Source: Strongylocentrotus droebachiensis
Taxonomy: Eukaryota; Echinodermata; Echinoidea; Camarodonta; Strongylocentrotidae
Direction of reading: 5' to 3'
Assembly: GCA_035222895.1 (NCBI GenBank)
Contig: JAVYIG010000172.1
Coordinates: 434,001 to 498,000, forward strand
DNA length: 64,000 nt
Shown piece by piece: positions 53,755-64,000 of this stretch (position 1 is its first letter; each line of letters starts with the position of its first letter). The notes under the pieces were generated by a model. It was not told the origin of the DNA, did no database searches, and was given only the letters and a program-made list of their open reading frames with translations. The position numbers and the translations under genes were made by a program.

Positions 53755-53900
53755 AGGAAAGAAAAGAAAGAAAGAAAACAGAGAAAGGAAGACAGAAAGA
53801 AAGAAAGAAAGAAAGTAAATGAAGAAGAAACAAAGAAAGAAAGAAAGAAAGAAAGAAGAAAGAAAGAAAGAAAGAAAGAAAAAAAAAGAGTAAAAAAACA
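53755..53900. repeat. (GAAA)n microsatellite
   Basis: Long imperfect GAAA tract. Confidence 0.95.
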
Positions 53901-54097
53901 AAGAAGAAAGATTAAGAAAATTTTAGTTTTCATTGACAGTTCAGTTCAGGTGCAATTAAAGAAAAACACACCATAAAACAACAATGTATGTATTATACTG
54001 AGATCACTCAAATGAAACGTAAAGAACAAGAAAATAATATTCATTGTGGAGGTGAATGCTAGGTGTGCATCTATCAAATGTCATTCTGAATCATATA

Positions 54098-54291
54098 CAG
54101 TGGAAACTCATACTGAAGAGCTCTGATATGGCGATCTATCTGTTAAATAACAAGGTAATTTCGCTGGTCCCAGCTCTTTATATTTTTCGTTTTTTTTACC
54201 CTTATATAACAAGATTCCTTATACATGTATGTATAACAAGGTCATTTCCACTGTCCCAAGCCAAGGACCTCGTTATAACGAGTTTCCACTG
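54098..54291. mobile_element. 194-bp Tigger/pogo-like MITE
   Basis: CAGTGGAAACTC at left and GAGTTTCCACTG at right, bordered by TA on both sides. Non-coding. Confidence 0.8.
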
Positions 54292-55526
54292 TAAAGCCAT
54301 GATGAACATGTACATGTATGCTGCCAACTATTATTATAATTTCTTTTTATAGCGATGATGAATACTGTTAAGATTATCTGCAATGACTCAACAAGAAAGT
54401 ACCAACTATCAAGAAAGAATTACATCACGATATAAATAGTCTTACATTTTTTTTTTAGTACACAGGTGCATAAAATTACATGGGGGATATAAAGTTCATA
54501 TAAATGAACTTTATAGTCAAGCGAATGTGAGAGATACAAATATGCCACATTCACATGAGGCCTGTCGTCATCAGCTCGAGATTGCCATATGACCCGCTAT
54601 TCTATTAAACTACCGGTATACCGATCCCAAATTATCCAGCTAATTTGTGTCTTCATCAGCCCGAAGTTGCAATTAGCGGGATATTTGGTCAAGACAACAT
54701 CCCGATAAATCTTGGTCTTGTTTACAAAAATAACAGGCTAATTTGTGCCCGTCCAAGCTAGTTTGTGATGAGCGTATTGGTCTGGTGAAGACGCAATTTC
54801 GAGCTTCGGGATAATGTCTTGAGTCTGAAAATAGCAGGTTATTCTGCAAACTCCAGCTGATGAGGACAGACCTGTAGAGGGTGAACTTTGAACATGCAGA
54901 CTACATCATCATCATAAGTGTGAACAAACTTTTTATAATCTAGTTGTTGATTAAAATCAGTTTGCATCGCACATACAAATGAGATTTAAATATATTGGGA
55001 AAATATTGGCGAACATGAACACATTTTCAAATTTAATTGGGATGAAAATCTTGGGGGCCAATAAAAAGTAAGCAATTAAAGTTGACATTATAAGTTTTTA
55101 TCTTTATTGTTTTTATTATGATACACCATAAATTTTGACACTGTTAATTATGACAGATTCTCTCTGTTGAGACTTTGAATGTGTCATTTCTTTAACCAAT
55201 AAGCAAGCTGAGGTAAGCATATTGTTTGATGGCAAATAAAATAGGGACTGACCTTTAGAAAACCTCAATTATAGGGCTTACATGTAGTACATAAATGCTG
55301 AAGACCTAGGGTTAGAGTTAGGGTTCGGATTAGGTTGAAACTTAATTCTTCAGATTTAGCTTCATTGAAGAAGCGTATGGGTAACATCTAAATGTCTGGT
55401 CAATTTTTGTGGTGGGGTATTCTAAAGTTGCTCCGAAATAGGAAAGGGACATTAGACTCCAGTAAAATCAAAAGATTTCTTTTCAAGTTTTGTATACCTG
55501 TACAGGTACTCTCTTCATAGAAATGC

Positions 55527-56344
55527 TATTAGAATACTGTGGGAGGAGGCATGGTTGACCATCTTCTTGACCAACACGAACTCTAAAGTTTAGCAGATTC
55601 TTTATGGCAAATTTAAATAGAAAAATGACCTTAGATTCAATGAAAGAAATTTGCTTTTGATTAAAAAAAATATACATATGGCTTAAAGCATTACCCAACG
55701 GATTTGGTAATGCTGATGAATGCCCAATACCAAAGGGCACTAGAGCATCTTGTGTTTTCTTTCTTTGTTTTGTTTTCCCCCCAGACCTTGACGCCTGCTC
55801 TACCACTGAGCCATATACCTCCCTTTCTCTTTTGTATTGCTTTAAAAAAAGAGAATGACAATAATAACGATCATTTAGGAAAAAACAAAAAGTACAATAG
55901 CGTTTCGCAAATTACAGAATGCTTTTAGAATACTGTGGGAGGAGGCATGGTTGACCATCTTCTTGACCAACACCTACGGTAATCTTAAGTTTAGCAGATT
56001 CTTTGATGGCAAATTTAAATAGAAAAATGACCTTAGATTCAATCAAAAAAATTCCTTTTGATAAAAAAATTAAAATAAACTGATTTGTTTTGTATCTGCT
56101 TGTAAAGAAAGCAAATAACAAGCACACCATCCCAACGGATTTGGTAATGCCTTTTATACCAAAGGGCACTAGAGCATCTTGTGTTTTCTTTTTTCTTTCT
56201 TTTTTTTTACCCCAGACCTTGACTCCTGCTCTACCACTGAAGCCATCAAATATCTCCCTTTCTCTTTTGAATTGATTTAGAAGAAAAAAAGAGAATGATA
56301 ATAATATTGATCATTTAGGAGCGCTAAAAACGAAAAGTACAATA
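55527..56344 (-). repeat. tandem pair of a tRNA-related repeat
   Basis: Two direct copies (about 55527-55901 and 55921-56344) share GAATACTGTGGGAGGAGGCATGG, CAAATTTAAATAGAAAAATGACCTTAGATTCAAT, CAAAGGGCACTAGAGCATCTTGTGTTTTCTTT and the minus-strand ATGGCTCAGTGGTAGAGCA (A box-like, at about 55792-55812). SINE ancestry is likely. Confidence 0.72.
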
Positions 56345-56743
56345 GTGCTCCTAGAATTTAAGAATGTCAAGAGAAACATGAAATGCATAGACTCATGATA
56401 ATAAAGAAGAAGAAAATAGGCAACATAGCCAACCAGCTGCAATGATGATCACTTTACAGTTAATGCATGCCAAACAAATAATCCACAGAGCTCAATGTAA
56501 TCTCATAGGAGCCAAAAAGATGCTAACCAATATGCATGATTCTGGCTCTCCAGGGAAGATACATGTAAAACATTTTCATCAATATATTTGTTCATCCTGC
56601 ATTCTGAGAACCAACATCCATTTCCATTTCAGTGCAATATTCAGGAGATGTAAATCCATAAATGAGACCTACTTTCCTTTCCCAGAATCCAAAGGGAAAT
56701 CCCATGTATATCAAGTTCTCTTCTAGAGCCTCTTAAGCCCCAA

Positions 56744-56782
56744 TACAGAGAGAGAGAGAGGGAGAGCGAGAGAGAGAGAGAG
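56744..56782. repeat. (GA)n microsatellite
   Basis: AG dinucleotides with two interruptions. Confidence 0.9.
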
Positions 56783-57074
56783 AGAAATGGCACAAATGGA
56801 TGATCGATCGGTCATTGAAATACTGCGAAGGAGGTGTCGTGCGTATGACAACGAGATATGCACAAGAAGAGAAAACATACATGTAGCTTTTTAGTAAATA
56901 TTCTTAAATACCATAATAACACCAAATCTAAAATCACACACCGCTCTCTCTCTCTCCCCCTCTCTCTCCATCTTTAGTCGTAGTTGTACAGGTGTACATT
57001 GGTCCATGGCATTTACTCTCCTTTTTTCTATATTACAAGTAACTTGATCTCACTTCTAATATTTTTTTCTTTCT

Positions 57075-57345
57075 CCCTATAAATAAATAACTTTTTATCC
57101 ACAAGTGAAAAGGTTAGCAAATATTTCTACAAACAATGGTTGCACATTCTGACTAAATAAGGGCTCTCGCTCAACAACCTTCTCCCTTATCTCACTTGTT
57201 ATGTTTTTGTTTATCTCCGTACAAATACATATTTTTTTATCCGAAGTGAAAAGGTTAGGAAAACATTTCTACAAACAATGGTTGCACATTCTCACCAAAA
57301 AAAGGTTCTTGCTCCAAACAAACTTTTCCCTTTATATCCATTCAG
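57075..57345. repeat. two-copy tandem repeat of about 140 bp
   Basis: AAGTGAAAAGGTTAG, ATTTCTACAAACAATGGTTGCACATTCT and a TCTC/ACTT body occur twice in direct order. Confidence 0.85.
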
Positions 57346-57823
57346 ATGCATATATGCTGCCCCCAAGGTTGCATTCAAAAATCATGGTTTTGTCAAAAAT
57401 ATCTTTATAACCACAACTCTGCTGTGGTTGAGATCAGCAATCTCCATCAAACATGTTCAAATTCACAACCAGCAAAAATTTCATGGACTGTAAAACCAAA
57501 CCATCCTCTTTCTATATACAATCAAATCTGACCCAGGCCTAAAATCATCTCTATCAAAAGGAAAACTTAGATTTCAGGCTGACTTCTTTTGTTAAACCTG
57601 ATTTTGGGCAAAGGTTCAACCCATCATTGGGTTCAGATTTAAGTAGAATATGGGCTAATGTGTTTCGTAACCCTGAGCCCAGGAAGAGCAATGCTTCTGA
57701 ACGTACATGTAGCTCAAGTTCATTGTCTAAGGTGTGACGTACCAAACACCTGTGCCGACCTGCTTTAGTAGCAGGTTGGCACAATGTCAAGAATTCATCC
57801 CCGGGATAGTAACGTCAGAGCTG

Positions 57824-57831
57824 TGACGTCA
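57824..57831. promoter_or_regulatory. perfect CRE palindrome TGACGTCA
   Basis: A full CRE/ATF consensus in a locally GC-richer stretch (57700-57835), with two further half-sites nearby (TGACGTAC about 57735, AACGTCAG about 57811). No transcript start can be shown, so regulatory use is a guess. Confidence 0.3.
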
Positions 57832-57894
57832 CCTGAACACTATTCCCTTGCATCGGTTCTATATTGAAAAACATCTGCACTTCAATACTTGGTA

Positions 57895-58745
57895 AATTTA
57901 TAGGTCATGATAAGGAGAAAACGTGATGATGCATGGATTGAGATTAACCCAGAGTGAAAGGCTCAAAATTCAATTTGAAAACATTGAATATATCTTGGTA
58001 AAATAGATTTTTAGTTCCGGTATACAGCTTTAATTCCCTGATTAATTTTCTGTCTATTGTATAGTGATTTGAGTTTAGTGCAGACTAAATAGTTCAGAAT
58101 TCAGTTTGAAAACTATGAATATTTAAAAATATTAGTAGTCTTCAAATAGAATGTCCTTCAAGTTTCTGATTTTTTAAAAAATTATCGCATCAATGCTTGC
58201 TTATATATAAGTCATGATAAGGAGATAAACTGACGGTAAGATGATTTGAGATTAGTGCAGACTATAAAATGGTTCAGATTACAGTTTGAAAACTCTAATT
58301 GTATTTTAGGTTTATGTAATCTTTGGTGTACTTCCTGAGTTTCTGATAAAAACTATAGACCAAATATTTGCTGATTTATAGGTCACGATAAGAAGCAAAT
58401 CTGGAAGCAGAATTCAGTTTGAAAACTATAATAAAACTAGAACAAATAATCTCTGGCAGCTGTTGGTATTATTCCCTGAATTTCTGAAGAAATATTGCAC
58501 CATAAATGTACAGTACAAATATACTTGCATCTATATAGGTCAAGATAAGACAAAAATCTGACAATGGTGATCTGAGATAAGCATAGTCTGGACTCAGAAT
58601 TCTGTTTGAAAACTGTGAGTGTACATGGATCTCTGAAAAAATAATGTGAAGTATACATTCTGTTGTTTTCTGTAATTTCTTTCACAAGTTGATAGCAACT
58701 ATCATAACATGCCTGGTCTGAAGATATAGATTTATAGGGTAAAAA
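57895..58745. repeat. diverged tandem array, unit about 155-185 bp, five to six copies
   Basis: Units recur at about 57901, 58050, 58209, 58380, 58538 and 58722. Each carries GGTCANGATAAG, then GATTTGAGATTAGTGCAGA-like sequence and CAGTTTGAAAACT. Copies differ considerably. Confidence 0.75.
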
Positions 58746-60647
58746 CGAAGTGATAATGAAATATTCATTTCAAAACAATGATATTTACAAAAAACACACA
58801 TTTCATGAATAGCAAAGTATATCAATTGGTCTCATTTTATCTTTAAGCAACTTAAGAACTTTTCCTTTTTTTTTTAACCTTTCAATGTAAAATTCTATCA
58901 CTTCCAGTCAAAAATATGACATCTGCATTTTCCTTATCTCTTATGAATTGAAAGGACTATTCCTAGTCTCAAGTAGCAATACATGAGTTTCTCTATGATG
59001 ACCTCTCTCAAAATACGATCTCACATGCTTTTGTGCGCATTTCAGCATTTGTTTGGATAATATATCGATCACAGCAGTCTGTCATCCTGTAACATGCACA
59101 CACATCACATGCAATAGCTCTAATTTTACGACATCCAGGCCTCAAAATAAGCGAATAAATTAACTGAGCCAAAAGAAAAGGAGGTAGAAATGTCACCACT
59201 TTACTAATGACCAATGCACTGTAAGAGCTCACTGTTGATACGATATAGACTGGATAGCTCTATTTTGTATATTGATCATCTACAATCCATTAGTCAATAC
59301 AATTCCTAATGCAATGTAGATGGTTATTATATATGTCATACTGGAAATGTTCATTTGTACATGTACATTTTAACTGTGTTGTGTAGTAGATAGCGTGTTT
59401 ATGATGTGGAAGGATACTATGTACAGGCCTTCAATACAAAAAGAGGCCAAGGACGAAATTAGCCGACACTCAAAGTTAGCAGCATTTAATTGAATTACAG
59501 TACATTTCGAAATGCTAATTACCATGGCATTTTAATGATGAATAAGTCTTTTTAGTCTAGAAAAAATGAATAATTTGGTATTATGTAAAGTATGTTTGTA
59601 CAAAATACATCAACAGTCTAAAATAATGAATGAGGGAATTGCATTGGACAAGAGCTTTATTAGATGACCATCACCATTCAATAAACATCTGGTCAACTAC
59701 CCAATATTTAACACTAGTACACAAATAAATTGGAAATAAACAGTGTAATTATCAGATTGTTGATGGTTAACTAATTCCTGATAACCTGTATTGTACGTAT
59801 TTACCGGTAGTGTTGGTATTCTGAAAAGATTGATGCTTAGGTTTTGGCTTTGATGTGTACTGTTTATATATATAAACACATCTTTAGGATCCAAGGAGGA
59901 ATCACACAGTATTTAACAGATCTATTATGAGGAAGAAGGACATTCACTACCTATTATGTAAACAATGTGATTTAACACCCTCAGCCTTTGAGCAGACATA
60001 TACTGTACATTTTATATGCAAATGAGTAAAACCCACAAATAATTCTCAAATCCATGTAACCACTCTAAATTCATGAGCAAATATAAACCATATATTCTAT
60101 CTAATGTATGTAAAGTATGATCCTAAATTGGAAAGGAGGTATTTTGTCAAATTCCAATTTATATTCGTACCAGTTAATTTACAAGCATCATATTTTTGGA
60201 AAACTCTTCTGAATACCAGATTTTCAATACTATATAACAATTTTGTGTAAATAGGAAAGAAAATGGAAGAAAACAATCATGCAAGTATGTCCTTACATGA
60301 TTGGATGAATTTCTTGTTGTGCAATTACAAGTGAACAAGAATCATTTGATGGCTTTCACTCCATATTTGGGGGTATAAATTAATTCCCTTCGTTCTTAGT
60401 TGATATTGTAATCAAGTGTTTATGAAATTACACAACACTTATGAAACCTTCAGAAAGTAAAGAGCTAGGTCAAACCCTATTTCTGCTAATTGCTCAATGA
60501 TAGTTTCTCTTTCGATTCGTAGGATCACGAGTCATTTCCCGTGGAAGGAATGATGATTTCAACAACTACAAATTAAACAGTAGCACAGCCAGGAGTCCTG
60601 TGCTTCTTGATATCATGCGATTTGGCTTTCAGCCGGTTATTTATTAA

Positions 60648-61120
60648 AGGTAATACAAAGTTTGGGGAAATTTTGAAAATTGGGTGGATAGTGATTCTTT
60701 ACAATTTTGATATATTTGGATACCCCTGTCGATGTATTATAAGCACTAGAAAATTTAGCCCCTAAAGCACTTCTGCTTTCAAGAAAAATTAAATATAACA
60801 ATTTCAAATAGCGCCTACGGCCGTAAAATAGTAGCTGCGACCATCAAAATCTCAGAATATGTAGATGTGATATATAATTTCCAAACGGGAATAGTTAATC
60901 GGTCGATTTTGGTCAAGAAACATTGTTTTATAGCTTAATTGATATCTTGACCTTGAGAGGGAGCGATACAACATAAGGAGTTTATTATTTACAATTTCAT
61001 AACTCTAGATTCGATTTCAACCGCGACAACGATCACTGAATATTGTAGGATCACATATATGCTTCCAATATGTTCATTTGAACCAAATGCATGACCCCAT
61101 ACCAAAAATTTGTATTACCT
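60648..61120. mobile_element. TTAA-flanked MITE, copy 1
   Basis: Inverted ends AGGTAATACAAAGTTT and AAATTTGTATTACCT, with TTAA at both sides (60644-60647, 61121-61124). TTAA duplication suggests a piggyBac or Kolobok source. Confidence 0.85.
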
Positions 61121-61929
61121 TTAAGACAAAATAAATAGTTCCGAGAACAATGCAAAGAAAAAAAGAGTAAGGGTACATGTGTATGTTTTTACCAAAGTTG
61201 ACTGCCTTTGGGAAGTTAATGTATGTGATACAGCCCCCCCCCCCCCCTACCAAAAAAAAAGAAGAAGGGATTTCAACTTTTAACAAAGGGTGGGGAAGGC
61301 ACATGTTGGAGGTTCCTCCCAGAAGTGCCAGTCCCAGTAATGGGCCAAATATATTAGTATTCTTTCACTTTTTATGTTCATCTTCATGTACCTAACCCAG
61401 GGCTCCCTTCAATAAATATTACATTTGATAGAAGCAGTACTATAATGCCAATATTTTGTATTACTTCATTTTCTAAACATTTTCAAGAATAATGCATGCT
61501 CAATTTAGCAATTTAGAGGTCTGTCTCATTGCTAGATGTTACAATGTATTTTCCCTCATTCCCTGCTATACATTTCCTTCTTCTCCCATTCCCTAACTTC
61601 CCCTCCCCAGACTTAACAAATTAGAAATTTTCAACCCCCCTATTAAGCCTAGATGGTGTTGTAAATGCAGATGAACACCATTTTAGTAAGGGTGGTATCA
61701 TAACCACTCAACATTCATGACGAAGCTAAATGTAAAAGTCCAGACTGCTCTCTATGAACAGTACGCTCACAGACCAGATCCCCTCCACATGCAATTCCAA
61801 GTTGATTTCATTCAATTGCCTCATGGCTAAAAATAGCTCCTTTCAATAAACACCCTGCTAAAGTACATACAGGAAATGAAGAACCGCAATGCAATTATAA
61901 TAACTGTTTAATGTTAGTAGGGTTGTTAA

Positions 61930-62431
61930 AGGTAATACAAAGTTTTGGTAAATTTTGAAAATTGGCTGGATAGTGATTCTTTACAATTTGTACATATTTG
62001 GATGCCCCTGTGGATGTATTATAAGCACCAGAAAATTTAGCTCCTAAAACACTTCTGCTTTCGAGAAAATTTGAATAAAAAAATTTACCGGTGCTCCCGG
62101 TAAATTTTGATAAATTTCAAATAGCGCCTACGACCAAACAATGGTAGCTGCGACCATGAAAATCTCAGAATATGTAGTTGTGGTATATAATTTCCAAATG
62201 GGAATAGCCAATCGGTCGATTATAGTCAAGAAACATTATTGTATAGCTAAATTGATATCTTGACCTTGAGAGGGAGCTATACAACATGAACAGCTTAATA
62301 TTTTTAATTTCATCACTTTAGACTCGATTTCAACATCGACAACGGTTACTGAATATTGTAGGATCACATATGCTTCCAATATGTTAATTTGAACCAAATT
62401 CATGACCCCATACCAAAACTTTGTATTACCT
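61930..62431. mobile_element. TTAA-flanked MITE, copy 2
   Basis: Ends AGGTAATACAAAGTTTTGG and its inverse, TTAA at 61926-61929 and 62432-62435. High identity to copy 1 in the same orientation. It has a small insertion around 62085 (ACCGGTGCTCCCGGT). Confidence 0.87.
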
Positions 62432-63265
62432 TTAAGGAAGTATTAATATTAACATATACTTGTAGTGGATACTGCATAGCTATTAATGTGTCTGTATAGC
62501 CTGTATTAAATGACTCTCAGTTTTGATTGTTTCCAGAGGTAAACAAATATTGTTGGATTAAAATAAAAAGGAATTACATACTCATATGGCTCTGAAAATA
62601 TTGTCTAATGCTTTCATTTATGTTTCTAATCATGCTCATTTCACCAAGCAGGCAATACCGGTGTTGGCAAACTCTGATTTACCACATTAAACAACCACAT
62701 TAAACAACCACATAAAAAAGGTTTGCTCATTCCTGGAGATAAAATCAATAGCAGACCCCTTTTCAAATCCTACTGGTTCTACTTCAAAATGGTTGTTTCT
62801 AATGCATTCACATGTATCTCCATTTCTATGTGTATGGGTAATAATAGACCCTAACACTTTACTCCCACAAAACTAAGCCCCAGGTCAAATGTTAAATACA
62901 TGTTTAAGAACAGCACCATCCTTGCTCATCCTTGCATATGGTGCTGATGTAGTATGTACCGGTACATGTATGCTGGTGCTACATGCACATGATGATGTTT
63001 ATACATGTACCTCTTTATATGTCACACAAATAATTCTCCCCTGTGTGACATTATATTTATCATGGGATGGATATATAGATGGCTTTGAGATTATTGAGCA
63101 GTTTCCAGCCCAAGATTAACCCATACTGGTGTTTAGAGGGTTGTCATGGAGCTAGTCAAGACTGGAAATCAATCATTTTGCAAGGTACCACTATGTTGCA
63201 CAAAGCAATCCTTCCGTCAATTGGTGCCTGTCAAATATCAATTTGTGAAAAATTACATGTGTGGC

Positions 63266-63325
63266 AAACAAGCAACCTTGCAGAGAGGCAAAGTAAGCAA
63301 CCTTGCAGAGAGGCAAAGTAAGCAA
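63266..63325. repeat. two-copy 27-bp tandem repeat
   Basis: AAGCAACCTTGCAGAGAGGCAAAGT is repeated exactly twice, with a third partial start. Confidence 0.9.
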
Positions 63326-64000
63326 CTGTATTATTAAATGCACCTGCGTAATTATGCATTTATGAAAACTACTGTATTTGTAATTAACCATTTTTTGGGG
63401 TGCCCAATATTGCCATATTCTGTAACACATATATCAAATGTAAGAATGAGCAAAATTGTAAAACATCCAATACTTTCAAATATGAAGCTTGTTCCTCACT
63501 CATTCAAATGATGTTTTTTTTCTTTTCTTGGTTTTTATGTACAACTGCATGCTCAATCAGCTTAAATATGAATGTTTTTCTGTTTCTTATGAGTGAAACA
63601 AATGTCAATTTGAATCCAAATTGAAAAATGAAAATTGAATACTAAAAATGTAATTTAAATTGCTCTAAATCCAAAATGAGAGCCAAAACTCTCCACAAAA
63701 TATAACATCATCAGTTAAAAAGCTATTGTCTGGCTTTGAAAAGATGCTATCATCCTAATGATCTCACTGTCCTTCAGACTCTCTCATATTAAATTATTTA
63801 TAGTGCACAATCAACTACTTGTTCATGTACAGTGTACTTGTTCTTTCATTTTCATAACGTTCTTATTCATAAACCACCTCTTTTATAATTTTCAAGTTAC
63901 AAAGATGTATATCCCCAATCAGATGAACCTCTATAAGTCATCTATACATTTGCTTCACTCTTGAACAGGATTTGCTTGAGTATGAATACTGACAAGACAT

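Larger units (their letters stand above)
52016..64000. other. upstream region with repeats and no supported exon
   Basis: I looked for TM1 and early ectodomain exons on the minus strand and found none. It is either a long 5' intron or includes the promoter. Repeats inside are listed separately. Confidence 0.55.

Noticed and set aside
57554..57790. 78-codon minus-strand frame near the CRE
   Set aside because: No similarity to the transporter N-terminus, no TM1-like hydrophobic stretch, and no convincing splice sites.
57895..58745. CRISPR array
   Set aside because: Units are long, diverged and eukaryotic, without short identical repeats and spacers.
59697..59894. Candidate early ectodomain exon (MDPKDVFIYINSTHQ frame)
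   Set aside because: A sequon-bearing frame with a possible donor, but no acceptor in a compatible phase and no resemblance to the family's N-terminal ectodomain.

Overview
The window is animal nuclear DNA. It is AT-rich, intron-dense, full of short interspersed repeats and peppered with ACATGTA/TACATGTAC words. These traits, together with the protein sequence, suggest a marine invertebrate deuterostome, most likely an echinoderm such as a sea urchin. That placement is an inference from style and similarity, not a database match.

There is one host gene, on the minus strand. Forty-seven coding exons (52015 down to 2503) join through GT/AG sites in consistent phase. They give 7,446 coding bases, i.e. 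2,481 codons plus a stop, of a full-size ABC subfamily A transporter of the ABCA1/ABCA4/ABCA7/ABCA2 type. In transcription order the exons encode: the large first extracellular domain (52015-36865), the first membrane bundle (36345-33724), NBD1 (32591-29624), a cytoplasmic linker (29105-23732), membrane segment 7 and the second extracellular domain (22293-18415), the second membrane bundle (17937-9900), NBD2 (9355-6003), the second regulatory region ending in a VFINFA motif (5480-3373), and a species-specific tail (2879-2503). Both nucleotide-binding domains keep Walker A, Q-loop, signature, Walker B and H-loop, so the product looks catalytically competent. The start codon, first transmembrane helix and earliest ectodomain exons were not found. 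They should lie upstream of 52015, probably beyond 64000.

The introns are the unusual part. (1) A 4.2-kb element with about 800-bp terminal inverted repeats (11774-15992) sits in one intron. It carries a broken gene whose motifs resemble a FEN1/PIN-type nuclease, not a known transposase. (2) Three insertions share CAGAGMTGCCAA ends and 6-bp target duplications (3740-4766, 25854-27442, 32819-33338). (3) Several exons have partial, mostly decayed copies in the adjacent introns. One (6540-6593) differs from its parent only at third codon positions, and another exon pair (24383-24499 and 23732-23851) appears to be retained and in frame. (4) Other repeats include TTAA-flanked MITEs, Tigger-like MITEs, tRNA-derived SINEs, a LINE reverse-transcriptase fragment, a roughly 160-bp tandem array and many microsatellites.

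1-2502 is 3' UTR and 3' flank. 52016-64000 holds no exon I can support, only repeats. No structural RNA gene, second host gene or CRISPR array was found.
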